Shown in pieces: positions 1 to 36,496 of a stretch of 64,000 bases of DNA. The notes under the pieces were generated by a model that worked only from the letters and a program-made list of their open reading frames with translations, was not told the DNA's origin and did no database searches. Position 1 is the stretch's first letter. Every line of letters starts with the position of its first letter. The translations under genes and the position numbers were made by a program. Location: assembly GCF_041146795.1 (NCBI RefSeq), contig NC_135170.1, positions 22,810,033 through 22,874,032 of the forward strand. The letters are read 5' to 3'. Origin of the DNA: Maylandia zebra (taxonomy: Eukaryota > Chordata > Actinopteri > Cichliformes > Cichlidae).

Positions 1-38
1 CTGCTCTTGACTCTCTTCCTCTCTGTTTCCACCTTCAG

Positions 39-25414
<25,376 letters not shown>

Positions 25415-25845
25415 CGCTGCACACGGAGAAACGGACAGATGTTTGTGCCTTAACTGTGAAAAAAGTGTTCACTTTCTGTTCTTTGAAGTCTATTTAATTG
25501 TTTTTGTTTGTTTTTTAGCAAGAGTAGAAAACATTTCCAAGACCTGTTCATTACCTCACCATTGTTCTAAAGTACTATGAGTTTTATGACTAAATTTTCT
25601 TTAAAAAAAAAAAGAAAAGATTTTTTAATAATTTCTTTTTATTCGTGTACAGTCTCCTTAATTTGCTGTGTTCTGCATTCATTCCTCGGCTGCACTCCTT
25701 TGGCTCTAATGTTTGATTTTAAGAAAAATGTTTTCAAAATGGTGTATGTTTGGTTGTTTGTGCATATCCTGTTTGTACTAAACCGGTCAGAGGAGCTGGT
25801 CATGTGATTTTTGCCTTCAAAATAAAAGCACAAGCTTTTCTTATA
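25415..25845 (+). other. dnaaf5: dnaaf5 3' UTR
   Basis: This stretch between the dnaaf5 stop and the polyadenylation signal is T-rich with no coding capacity of note. The end point is approximate, placed about 20 bases after the AATAAA. Confidence 0.6.
25821..25826 (+). promoter_or_regulatory. Candidate dnaaf5 polyadenylation signal AATAAA
   Basis: A canonical AATAAA lies about 400 bases after the dnaaf5 stop, followed by a T-rich stretch. No cleavage data are available. The next gene's ATG is only 310 bases away. Confidence 0.6.
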
Positions 25846-25849
25846 TTTG

Positions 25850-26136
25850 TCCAAACCGACTTGATTGGATGTTTAAATCCAGGTTATATTTCATGAAATC
25901 TGATTCTTTAAATAGGACATTATAGATTTCTGCAGCACCACACTGATAAGAGCAGCGCTCCTGTATCCATCCTTTTCACAATCTGCTGATTCTCGCTCAT
26001 CTATTTGAGATCTGCCTCCAACATGTAGCCACCCGCGTACTGATAGCAGAGCTCCATCCATGCCGTGTCTAAACAGCGACTTTTGCATCCACCCAGCCGG
26101 CCGTGACACAAACATCCCGTCCTGTGTTCTTTCACC
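25850..26136 (+). promoter_or_regulatory. Short intergenic gap with the presumed gde1 promoter
   Basis: Fewer than 300 bases separate the dnaaf5 3' end from the gde1 ATG, so the gde1 promoter and 5' UTR must lie here or overlap dnaaf5. The first exon itself is CpG-rich (about 26265-26400). I see no clear TATA box. Confidence 0.4.
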
Positions 26137-29100
26137 ATGCTGCAGATCGGAGATGAGGTGGTGTATTTCTCAGTGGTGTTTCTGCTGGTTGTACTGGTAA
26201 CTAGAAGCGCCACTTGGGCCACCCTCCTCACCGCGTTTCTCTACATCTTCATGGTGATGTTCCGCTTCCCTCCGGTGCCGGCGGACCGGGCCGCTCGAGT
26301 CCTGCGGCCCGGCGCTCTCTCCTCAGGCGGCGGCGTCCCGGTGGTGGCGCACCGCGGAGGAAGCCACGACGCTCCGGAGAACACCTTGGCAGCGATCAGA
26401 GAGGTGAGAGCTGTAGTGCTCTGATTTATAACCACAGGCCTCTTGTCTCTTATCTACCTGCAGCAAATGACAGGTGCAGGGACATTTAATTATGGTGTTA
26501 TCTGGAATAACAGCCCCTTGGGTTAAAAGCCATTGCTGAGACATGCTGTCGCTGTTACTTTTGCAGTAAAAGCAGGTTTTCTTGGTGTTTTTCACCTGCT
26601 TTTGGGGGGGGTTAGAAATAAGTGGAAGTAGGTCAGACTCATCTTGCACCTGATTCTGCTCCTGTGCCGTTTATAATCTGATGCCATCTTTATGATGAAG
26701 ATCTGCTCTCCATCTCACAATGCCTTCTCTTCCTAGCATCTATCCAGATGCCTAAACCTCTGGATGAAATGCTTCTTTTATTTCAACAGGCTGGTTTTCA
26801 GCTTTTTATGAGTATGAAGCAAAGATAAAATCTTATCTGTCTTCTGGACAGCAGAATTCATCCATCCATGTATATAATCATACATTGGTTCACACTGTAT
26901 CAGTCTGTCCCATTACATCTGCTCTAGGCTAGTAGGAACGGGGCCACCGGAGTGGAACTGGACCTGAGTTTCACAGCCGACGGAGTCCCAGTCCTGATGC
27001 ACGATGAGACCGTGGACCGAACCACCAATGGGTCTGGACCAATCAGCAAACTTCAGTTTGTTCAGCTCAGGAGACTCAATGCTGCTGCTCACCACAGGAT
27101 GAAGTAGGCTGCCTATTGATCAGTGATTCAAGCGTGTTTAGGCTAATTAAAAAGGGGAAAGTGTTTGTGAACAATAAGCTGCTCAATGTGGAGTCTTAGA
27201 AGTGTGTTTCACCAAAAGTTCACAGTTTTAGAAATGCAGAAACTTTGGTTCTCTTTTTGTCTTTTTTTCCTCCTTATTTTTGTCTATATGTGTATTTTTC
27301 AACAAAATGATTTAATAGTGCATCTCTTTTCATAGACGTAGAATAAAACTAATAGAATGTACACAGTTGTGGTCAAAAACCTTACATACACTCATCATGC
27401 TCCAAAAATGACACCTTTATTCTCGCGTCTTTCCACACGGATGAGTCAAATATCTTGTGGTTGCAAACCTGAGAACACTATACCAAATTTCAGGCATGGT
27501 GGTGGTAGCATCAAGCTCTGGGGCTCTTTTGCTGCCAGTTATACTTGTAGATTGTCAATTCAGTCAAGAGGAGTGGTCAAATATCCAGTTTGAGTTAGAA
27601 GCAAGAAACTTGTTTATGGCTACCAAAGGCATCTGTTTGAGGTGCAACTTACTGCGAGCATTTAACCAAATATTAGTGGGTGTGTATCTATACTTTTGAC
27701 CGTGTGTGGATTAGAGAAAATCCAAAATAAATTCAAACTTGTGCACCCACTTCTTGCTTTCAAAGTCATTAAAGATGTGTAATGTGAAATCATCCTGGAA
27801 AAAGAACAGCTCAAAGAAATCATATATTTATGCTTACAATGAGACATTTATGCTCATTGTAAGCATAAATGAGTTGATGCAAACTTCTGACCACCAGCTT
27901 TACACAGATGTAGTTCATAGACCAGTAACCAGTAAGAACAGGGAGTTATGTCAGTTTTCCAATGGTTTCTTTTAATTTGCAGGGACAGATTTAATGTAGA
28001 GAAGGTTCCAACTCTGCAGGAAGCTGTGGAGGAATGCATCAGGCACCAGCTGACCATCTTCTTTGATGTCAAAGGTCAACCTGATATGGTACTACATACA
28101 CTAAGCGCTAACCTAACAGGCTTATGGATACATTACTCAACATACATACAAGGCTCTCGAAGAAAGGAGAAAAACTACACGCTAGCTGAACTAATGCAAT
28201 GATTGTAATAAAAAAAGAAAGAGACTGACGTTACCGCACAGTTATAGTACTTGTGTTGTTCATTCCCCTGCTTTACAGGCTGTATCAGTGCTTCATAACA
28301 TGTTTAAGAAGTTCCCGGTGCTTTACAACTCCAGCGTCGTTTCCTCCTTTGAACCCAAAGTCATCTACAAGGTAATTCAAAAACTCCTGAATTACACTAA
28401 TCATGAAAATCAGTCAAAAACAACTCCAATCATAACGGTTTAGGATAATGTTTAGGAGGAGGAATTCTGTGAGTGATTTCAGCTTCTCGTAATCAGCCTC
28501 TGTTTTATGGAGGCAGTGATGTCATTTTGTGTGGCAGTGATGGGCCCTGCTGAGATTTATCACCCAAGACTTTCTTGCTCACCACCGGTACAGATTGAAT
28601 TCAATCCACTGTTTTTGTTTAAACGAAATAAAAGGCTCTACTAACTACTAAAACCTGCACTGTGTTGACCTTTGTCCTCTTCTGGTCCGCAGATGCGTCA
28701 GACTGACCCCCACGTGATCACAGCTCTCACCCACCGGCCCTGGAGACTGAGCCGTTTTGGAGACGGCACGCCTCGTTCTCTGTCGACGTGGAGCCAGTTG
28801 TGGACCGGTGTTCTGGACGTCTTGTTGGACTGGGCCCACCATCGCGTACTGTGGAAACTTTGTGGGATCTCTGCCATTCTTGTGCAGAAAGACTTCATCT
28901 CACGGTAATTGAGAGTTGACAGGTAGTTTATTTTGCCGTAGACTGTGTTGTTGCAGACCAACGGTGACCAACAGGAAGGTGGTTTTGATTCATCTGTTAC
29001 TCATAAATGATTAACTTCATATTTAGTGTTTAAAAGTACTGTGCAAAAGTCTCGAGCCACCTCTCGATTTTTGAAATATTTTTGCTGCGTGAGAATTGCA

Positions 29101-29280
29101 CAATTGAGTTTGTTCTCTTTCCTTTCAATCAGGGACTATGTTCAGTATTGGGCAGAGCGAGGAGTGGAGGTGGTGGGCTGGACTGTTAACACTGCTGTGG
29201 AGAAGGAGTACTACCAAAACCTGCTGAAGATCAGCTACATGACTGACAGTCTGCTGGAGGACTGTGATCCTCATTATTGA
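26137..29280 (+). CDS. gde1: Glycerophosphodiester phosphodiesterase 1, complete
   Basis: GDE1 (MIR16) is a membrane glycoprotein that hydrolyses glycerophosphodiesters such as glycerophosphoinositol and lyso-NAPE products (known for the family). Exons are 26137-26403, 26928-27103, 27983-28088, 28279-28371, 28693-28904 and 29133-29280. The phases close to give 333 residues; human GDE1 has 331. The N-terminus has a hydrophobic anchor (about residues 8-40, [11 protein letters not shown]). The catalytic signature [12 protein letters not shown] follows at the end of exon 1, then [20 protein letters not shown] in exon 2, FFDVKG in exon 3, and ALTHRPW in exon 5. A second hydrophobic segment lies in exon 5 and GWTVNT near the C-terminus. 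All expected metal and catalytic residues appear present. It lies in tandem behind dnaaf5. The start is the only in-frame ATG before the anchor. Confidence 0.97.
27354..27900 (+). repeat. Tc1-like transposon remnant, family A
   Basis: It starts with ACAGTTGTGGTCAAAAACCT, a fish Tc1 terminal motif. At about 27465-27545 the plus strand encodes [19 protein letters not shown], a transposase core fragment. Much of the transposase is deleted. An inverted partner of the end, TTCTGACCACCAG, is near 27883-27895. Confidence 0.6.
27826..27870. repeat. Perfect 18-bp hairpin
   Basis: The arm at 27826-27843 (ATTTATGCTTACAATGAG) is exactly complementary to 27853-27870, leaving a 9-base loop. It lies in gde1 intron 2 at the edge of the Tc1-like remnant. 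Confidence 0.85.
28905..29132 (+). other. Last gde1 intron with a Tc1-like end fragment
   Basis: The stretch from 29033 reads AAAGTACTGTGCAAAAGTCT, matching the terminal repeat of the Tc1-like family B seen at 29955. It looks like an isolated end or solo fragment. Confidence 0.45.
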
Positions 29281-29424
29281 GCGATACCACACAGCCACAC
29301 TCACAGAAATCATCCCGGCTTACAGGTTCTCAATATAACCAAATTAGATCTTAGAAACTCGTTGGTTTGACAAAGGGTATAATTAAGAAGTGCAATCATT
29401 CATTTCTACTCCTGCGTACAAGTA

Positions 29425-29430
29425 AATAAA
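29425..29430 (+). promoter_or_regulatory. Candidate gde1 polyadenylation signal AATAAA
   Basis: A canonical AATAAA lies 145 bases after the gde1 stop. No cleavage evidence is available. Confidence 0.5.
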
Positions 29431-29954
29431 AACCATACCCGATTTAAAGTGGTTAATCTCCCCTTCAAGGCAGCCTCCTTAGGAAGTCCTCTTGCTCTTC
29501 CATAAATCTCCTCTGTGTCAAAATGGTGACCCTTCAACTTGAATTCCCTCAGAAATCTCAGGACATTACAGTACACCTCAGAGTGAACAGTGTCAGCCTG
29601 GGATGGGAACAGTCACAGCTCGAAACCTGCTCGGTGCTGCAAAAATGATGAGCGTGCGTGGTGTGTAGTGAAATCAAAGAGGCACAAGAACGAGTGGTCA
29701 CGACTGAAGTGCTGCAGCGCCTCACAAGGAGCTGACTTTTAGGTGGCGATCAGTCAGATTCATAACCAGTGCAGATTATTTTTAAAGAATAGCAACACAC
29801 GTCATTTTTCCTTTTAATAATCCTAAAAATCGTATATAATAAAGTGAGAGTGTTGATAATACTGAAAGATAAATTATAAAATGGAATAAAGCTAGAAGTT
29901 TGGTGCTAGCTAATTCTGTGATGGCAACCAGTTCCACAGAAATACACCGGTTTA

Positions 29955-30910
29955 CAGTGTTGTGCAAAAGTCTTGAGCTAACACTTGTTTCTTTATATAT
30001 CTTTGAGTAATCTTCAGGAGTAGTTCCCAGGCTTCTTGAAGGACATTCAAAGCTCTTCTTTGAATGTTTCTGCCTTTTGTGTCAAGACGCTTCAGTAAAG
30101 TTGAGGCTCGAGCTCTGCAGAGGCCGATCCATGATTGATAGTTTCCTATTGTATGTTATCCATGTTGTTTTTACTGCATTGGGAGTGTGTTGGATCATTG
30201 TCATGCTGTCCACATCATTCAGTCCAGTTCTTGTGTAGTTCAGCATACCTCCGCCTTTTCTCCTCTTTTCCCTTCCTTACAAATGGCTCCGTGACCGCCG
30301 TCCTTCCACCGAGACCATTTGTGATGAGCGTTCAGTGAACAGCAGACGGCTCAACTGAAGGTTCAGATGCATCTCTCAAGTTCTGTATCAAACCTGAATT
30401 TTCTTTCCTATGTCTTAAGAAGATGACTTTCACATACTGTTCATGTACTGTTCCTGCTCATATATATATCTGCAGATGCTGTAGATATATATAGTTTTTA
30501 GAAACTACTACATCTTCTTTTATCCTGCACTTGTCCAGCTTCCTCAAATGCTGTAAGGACCGGCTGCACACCATGCTGGGATTTTTCAGTTTTTGGCTGT
30601 TTGTGAATCACCTTGTTGGTGCAAAAATACTTTTTTATATCTGCTAGAAAGAAAGTGCCTAAACACACAATTTCAAATGGGTTCTTTGCAAAGTTGTCTG
30701 TTATGTGTAGACACATACAATAGGAATTATTCATAGGTCAAGTGTTAAGTCCCTTAACAAAAACAAACAAACCGAAATTATTCCCCTGAAAATGATCAGG
30801 TACAAGGACTGGACTGAAAATGAGTGAAAAAGCAGCCAAAGTCCAAACAAAAACTTTGAAAGACCTTCAGAAAGCCCAAAGAACTATTGCTCAAGACCAC
30901 CTTTTGAAAA
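29955..30910 (-). repeat. Tc1-like transposon remnant, family B, longest copy
   Basis: The left end reads CAGTGTTGTGCAAAAGTCTT. Internal sequence such as TCTTCAGGAGTAGTTCCCAG and GGATCATTGTCATGCTG is the reverse complement of fish Tc1 transposase coding sequence. The right side retains GCTCAAGACCACCTTTTG. About 950 bp long, it is degraded by deletions and stops. Confidence 0.65.
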
Positions 30911-32568
30911 CTTCCAGTAAAATCTGACTCTTCTTCTAGTTACCTGTAGCTGGCACACAGGCTATACAAACATGCGACACCATGAAGGAACATGTGCAGA
31001 CTTGTCACCTTTATTCTACTGCCGGCAGTAACACCTCCACCTCACCTGGACCAGGGATAAGCATTTTCTCTACCTGCTGTGCTGCTGATCTTCCACAGGT
31101 TTTACTGCACCTTTAAAGAGACAACAATGTATGTATATAGTGGTTACATAACATTTAGGCATCATATTTACTGCTTGTCATGATGACATTGTCATAATGG
31201 TAAAAGATCTCATGTCACTGCTATGTGATGTTTATTTAATCCTGCAGCTGCACAAAAACACAAGAAACTGTGCTGCATGTAAGACAGTGATAATATGGGT
31301 TAATTGTACAATTCAAAAGTGCAAGCAGAAGCACCAACTCAAATATTTCTATATTGTTTTAATGCGTGTGTCAATAAAAGAGGGTTTTGTTTAATCTGAG
31401 AAAAAGTGGGTCATGAATCATGCGAGGTGACACACGCAGAACATCTCATTCATTACTGTAACTCATATTTATTCCTCTGATGTTTCAGGTGTGTTTCTGT
31501 GTCCAACTGCTGCTAATAGTTTCATTTACAGGGTCAAAGTTTGCTTTCTTACTTTCTTAATGAACACTTGAGTTGTGCTCGTGTAAAGATAAGTAAAAAT
31601 ATATATATATATATCAAAAACAGCAGTATTTGTTTTGTCTTTAACTGCAACACATCTGAGATACAGACATCGAAAGATTTGGAAGTTTTTTCCCCTTAAA
31701 AGGTTACAGAAGAAACAAAAAGGGGCCTTGGTATCGAGAACTCCCGCCCGGGCTTGGGATCGACCTGGTTACACTCTGACTGAGAACCAGGACGCAAATA
31801 AATATATTTCAATCATGAATTGACGCACTAATGGTGCGAAATGCTGCAAACAATATCAGACCAACGCACAAAATTAACTTTTTAAGCCTCAGAATTGAAC
31901 TGGGGGAGAACTCCCACAGATGTGTTACTGTTGGTGCACCTGTGCTCACCCGTGTGTACTGTAAACACAGACATCGTTGGCGCATTTGCTGCTTGTTGAA
32001 GCACATACACGTCACTCATCTGACCCGATTTTAGTGTCTTATTCGTCACACTGAGGCCGAATCATCGCGATAACGTGAAATCATCCTGCCTTTTCGCTCT
32101 CACCTGAGGCAAATTAGTGAAACAAGCTTCATTACATCTCTGCAAGTCTCACTTCACACTCGGGGGACGCTGTCGCTTTAAAGCGCCAAAGGAGGCGTGT
32201 AGGCACGTCGAGACGGTGACCGTGTGCGTCTCGTGTCTTACGAATGACTGCCGCTGTTTCAGGTTATGTGACATTGTGGCCGGCCAGGACACCTTAGCAC
32301 CAAAGTGACTTACATTTTGTGAGTGATCGGGGCACACGGAGAGACGAGACTCTGACTGTGCACTGGTCGCTAGTTTTTGGGGTTGTTGTGTTTTTTACGC
32401 GTGGCGCACTGCTCTGCTTCACGAGGTTACCGAACAGTTTGCACACTCTCGTGCCCCAGCTCAGTGGATTGATCAGCTTCTCACATCAGAAGAGCTTCTT
32501 GGATGTACGTGCTTCGCTTCACACTTCAAAGTGTCGAACTCGGGGATCACAGGTGAAGCCGCCCGCGC

Positions 32569-35317
32569 ATGATGTACACAATTACAAGAGGTCCCAGCAA
32601 ACTGGTCACGCAGCGACGCACAGGTGAGACTGTGGGGCTAAACTATGAAGCACGGCACACCGGAAAACCCACTTTCACCTCTCCGGACTGCTGATAAGTT
32701 GTTTTATCCTCTTTGTCTTGCTCTCCAGGGCCCACACAGCAGCTGGACAGCAAAATCAGTGACTTCAAGCACAAACAAACGTCCTGGAATATGCCTGGGT
32801 AGGTGCACAGGTCGTGAAAGGAGACAATTGTAAAGAAATGATTGCATTATAGTTTTTTCAGATACTTTTGGTTGTGATTGTGAATGACTGTGTCCTAGCA
32901 GCTGTGGACGTCATCAGCTAGAGACCGCAGCAATTGTTCATCAGCTGATGCCTTGGTGATTGAATAAAACTCCGCTCTGATTTTCTCTGAGCTTGGCCTG
33001 CCTACTCTGTTGGGTTTTCATGATTTTTGGTTTGAACCAGCTAGGCAGACTGGCCCTGTTCATGTGTGTGTGACCTTGGATCACAAGGTCCCTCATTCAG
33101 CTGTTGTAACTTCTTACTCCTGCTTAACCAGCCTTTCTTGGATATAGGATATCACTTAAGAAAGTTCCTGCTTGGGAATGATAATGAGCACTTTCTTTCT
33201 TGCAGAAATCAACACAGTACTTCTCTTGTCCCCCTTTCAGACTTCCCGCTCCAAAGATCGTTTTCAACCGTCCGAATGGTAAGAAATACCATCACCCTGC
33301 TCCAGCTCTGCCTGCACACAATCATCACGAAGAGAGTTTCACCCCGTCACATGAAGAAAATGTCAAGTTTGTCTCTGAGGGTAAGAAAGTGAGAGACCGT
33401 TACACCCATTCCTCACTTGCTGTTTTGTGAATGACATTGTTTTACTATCAAGATGCTAACCAGCCCCTTCTTCCCTCCAAGGCCTCACCCACACAGCTGC
33501 TCTGACACTGATAGGCACTGAGCAGAAAAATGCTCTCACGCCCACATCAATCTCCTCTTGACCCACGCTGGCACATGTGCTGAAAGAAATGACATTTCAG
33601 GCTTGGGGTTTAAATCCAGGCATCACTTTAAAGAAGAGCACCAAAGCGTTCTGACAGGATTGTTGGGTCTGGTGACCCGGATTTGAAGTCTGGGCTTCTT
33701 TTTAACATTCACAAACCCAGCAGGTCTCCAGGAGATCCCCCCCACTTGGCTCAGTGGTTCTTACACTGTGTGTCCTGTTGTTGGCATTGAAGCTCAGTCA
33801 CAGCAGCTCATAAACGACTTGAGTAACCTTGGCACTGACTGGACAAGGGCACAAAGTAGGCCTGACACCGCCTTTCTGTTCAGGTTGGATTGGTTCTTTT
33901 CTGTTCACTGAAATACAAATTGTATAATCAAACGTATCCACTGGGGGCTCCTCAAAGTCGTGACCTGGAGACAGCTGCCAAAGTTGAACTCAATCGTAGT
34001 GTACAACCACACACACACAGTTTGTGACCACGTGCTTCACTGTTTGGAACACAAACATTGGTCAGAGGTATGTCTCTGAAACAGTTGCTGGACTTTACTT
34101 GTTAGGCACTGTGGGTGTGGCCCTGGAGTGTAGGACTGGACAGAGGACATTTTGGTGTTCATGGTGGCTTTACTGACCGAAGTCTTGTGTTTTCAGCCTG
34201 GCAGGAGGTGCTACAGCAGGAGGTGGGCCAGGCTGCACAGAAAGTAGTGCATTATAAAGAGGCCACTCCCAGCCCACACATGGACGGTGAGTATAGCTAC
34301 TGTTTTTCCTTTTTGTGTTATCTTCAGACCCCAAGTCTGTGTTTTTTACGCACTGTGACAAAAAGTCCTGAGATTTTATTTATTTAGTGCAAGTGTAACA
34401 ATCATATTTCATCTAGCTGCAGCTCACAGGCCTGTAACTGTTGCAACCTGTGCAGAAGGTCGCACTGGTTTATAACAGCCAAATAGCATAGCCCAAAGTC
34501 ACGGGTCAAATCTGTTGACTCATTCTAAAATTTTATTATAGCAATGCATAGGCAAAGCTCACACACGTTTTCATGGTATTTGTAGGTTTTTTAAATGTAA
34601 CAGTGATCATAATAATACTAAGACCTCTAGCCCAGAACAAAAATCCAAAACTCATGAATAAGATGAGTCAAATAAAAATACATTAAATACAACTCGTTGG
34701 TTCTAACTTTTAATGTGGTGGTGTGACTGAGCTGTTGCAGTTCCGCCTTATGACCACCGGAGGGCGATGATCACTTTAGATTCCAGCAGGCAGACGTAAC
34801 TGATAAAAGTCGGCAGTGTTAAATATATATCGTAGCATTATGTAAGACAGCTTGATGTAAAAGATGCTAGTATTTATTTTTGAAGTTTTTACGTTTCTCA
34901 TTTCTTTTATTTTTAAATGAGATTTAAAAATGCGTTTACTTTGAATTTACTACACCGTCGCAGTTCCTCCTTGTGACCACAAGAGGGCACCGAAGACTCA
35001 TTTAAAATGCTGTTGTTGCAGTTTGTGATGGTTTAGCTCACAGGTTGAGTGGATTACCTTTTACCACTGGGCTAAATGCAGCAGTGGAGTAGTGTATTGA
35101 ATAGGTGGTAAGGAAAATTTTATAGATGAAGAGAAAAGCGTAATATTTAGTGGTTCTTTATTTTTCATCCTTTTGACATTTATTCTCAATCATCCACGCC
35201 ATGGACAAAGATGTATCTAATGGTTTAATTTCTGTTTTCTTCTCAGACTTTGTGCCCATAGATTTGGATGAATGGTGGGCCCAACGCTTCTTAGAAAACA
35301 TAGATAAGCTCTCCTGA
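32569..35317 (+). CDS. mcrip2: MAPK-regulated corepressor-interacting protein 2, complete
   Basis: MCRIP2 (FAM195A) is a small protein linked to CtBP corepressor regulation and to DDX6 and stress-granule assembly (known for the family). Exons are 32569-32623, 32729-32798, 33241-33380, 34197-34286 and 35247-35317. The phases close to 141 residues. Recognised blocks in order are YTITRGPSKLVTQRRTGPTQ at the N-terminus, KIVFNRPNGKK, SHEENVKFVSEAWQ across exons 3 and 4, and DFVPIDLDEWWAQRFL at the C-terminus, matching vertebrate MCRIP2 rather than MCRIP1. Two adjacent ATGs (32569 and 32572) open the frame; the human protein corresponds to the second. The length is slightly below human. It converges on trap1. 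Confidence 0.95.
33381..34196 (+). other. mcrip2 intron 3, nothing recognised
   Basis: This 0.8-kb intron has no identifiable repeat. Intron 2 (32799-33240) is likewise unremarkable. Confidence 0.55.
34751..34768 (+). promoter_or_regulatory. CTCF-like motif, forward orientation
   Basis: TGACCACCGGAGGGCGATGA fits the CTCF core (CCACNAGGGGGCGC) with few mismatches. It is part of a roughly 29-bp segment repeated at 34961-34988, in mcrip2 intron 4. Confidence 0.45.
34974..34992 (+). promoter_or_regulatory. CTCF-like motif, forward orientation
   Basis: TGACCACAAGAGGGCACCG is the second CTCF-like site in mcrip2 intron 4, about 220 bp from the first and in the same orientation. Confidence 0.45.
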
Positions 35318-36496
35318 CACTCCTCTGGGATTCGATGCTCTCGGACAGTCTGGAGGTGAGACCGCGATGACGGCTCACAAAAGAAGAGGAAGCCTGGGCG
35401 GGAGTTCTGATGGGTCAAAGTGCCCAGATGTGGTTGAAATGGACTGACAGTGCTGATAACGGTGGACAGAGAAACTCCTGAGAACCACTTGAACTTGTGC
35501 GGTCACACAGCCGTGCAGACAGACTGCACACAGAAGGATGAAGTCTTAAAACTGAGGTTCATCTTATTTTCTCTCTCACAGCAGAGATGTTACTTTGAAA
35601 TGCAGTAAAATTGTATTTTAAGTTCCAGATTACAGCTTCATTTCTTTAACCGGGCATTATGTTGAATCAGTGTTTATTTGCTGACAAGACTCCATAAATC
35701 CTCACACTATCTGAAATGACGTTTACCGCTTCCTGAATGCAGCAGTCTCAGAGTACGAGCGCAAACCGCTACTCAGAAACATTTTAACACCGCAAAACTA
35801 ACGAGCGTAAGAAAAATGGTTCAAGCCAAAAAAGTGAGAACAGCGAAAGATTACAAACTACCAGGCTGAATTTCAAATGTGCTGAGAGGTGAAGATTTAC
35901 TCTTAAGTGTCTTTGTGGTTGAGCTGGACAACGTTTTTCTGCACAATTTGTACCTCAAAGACGAGGTTGTTACTCTGAAAAACCAGATTATCTGGAAACT
36001 TAGAAGTGGCACATTTCCAAAAGGAAGACCAATAAAGCTTATAAATCCAAACTTGGAAAAATATCAGATATTTAAGATGAGTCCAGCTGGCAGCAGCACA
36101 TCAGAAGTTCAGCGCTCACTGAGAAGCCTGGAGTATTCATGATGTGATTAAGAATGAGCCTGGCTATTAACTGAAAGTACACTAAGAGTGAGTGTAATGG
36201 CAAAGTCACACTGTAACAACAGACCGGTGCAACCATGACCTTCATGTCCTGTTAATGGCAGGACCAAAGAACACAAAGCGCAGAGACACTGAAGTGTTTA
36301 TGGAGAATCTTCAGGCAGTTCCTGTTTCAGCCTTCACGCCTGCTGCACCGGTGGAAATGAAAGTCTTGAGAGGGGAAAAGAGGTGGCGTATTCTTTATCA
36401 AGTCTAGTTCTCTGGCTTTATCGACCATTGAGCTGCTGCGAATGCTCCAGTCTACAGGCCGCTTTCACCAAAGCAGAGTGTGTCTGCGGGCCGCTC
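35318..36496. other. Intergenic region between convergent mcrip2 and trap1
   Basis: It holds both 3' UTRs, whose ends I cannot fix: there is no canonical AATAAA close to either stop. An 87-codon open frame at 35879-36142 is present but unsupported. Confidence 0.5.

Larger units (their letters stand above)
26404..27982 (+). other. gde1 introns 1 and 2
   Basis: Intron 1 (26404-26927) shows nothing recognised. Intron 2 (27104-27982) is largely a degenerate Tc1-like remnant with a perfect hairpin near its right side. Confidence 0.6.
29281..32568 (+). other. Intergenic region between gde1 and mcrip2
   Basis: It contains the gde1 3' UTR (to about 29450), a Tc1-like remnant (29955-30910), a short TA run (about 31600-31614), and the presumed mcrip2 promoter and 5' UTR in the more CpG-rich segment from about 32040 to 32568. 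No other gene is supported. Confidence 0.6.

Noticed and set aside
28672..28908. Open frame starting upstream of the fifth gde1 exon
   Set aside because: Only 28693-28904 is exon. The extra codons on the left are intron read-through before the CAG acceptor.
35030..35090. Possible further tRNA-derived SINE (TTTAGCTCACAGGTTGAG)
   Set aside because: Only an A-box-like phrase is present. I found no B box at the expected distance.
32569..35317. MCRIP1 rather than MCRIP2
   Set aside because: The N-terminal YTITRGPSKLV block and the C-terminal VPIDLDEWWAQ block are MCRIP2 features; MCRIP1 lacks the first and differs in the second.
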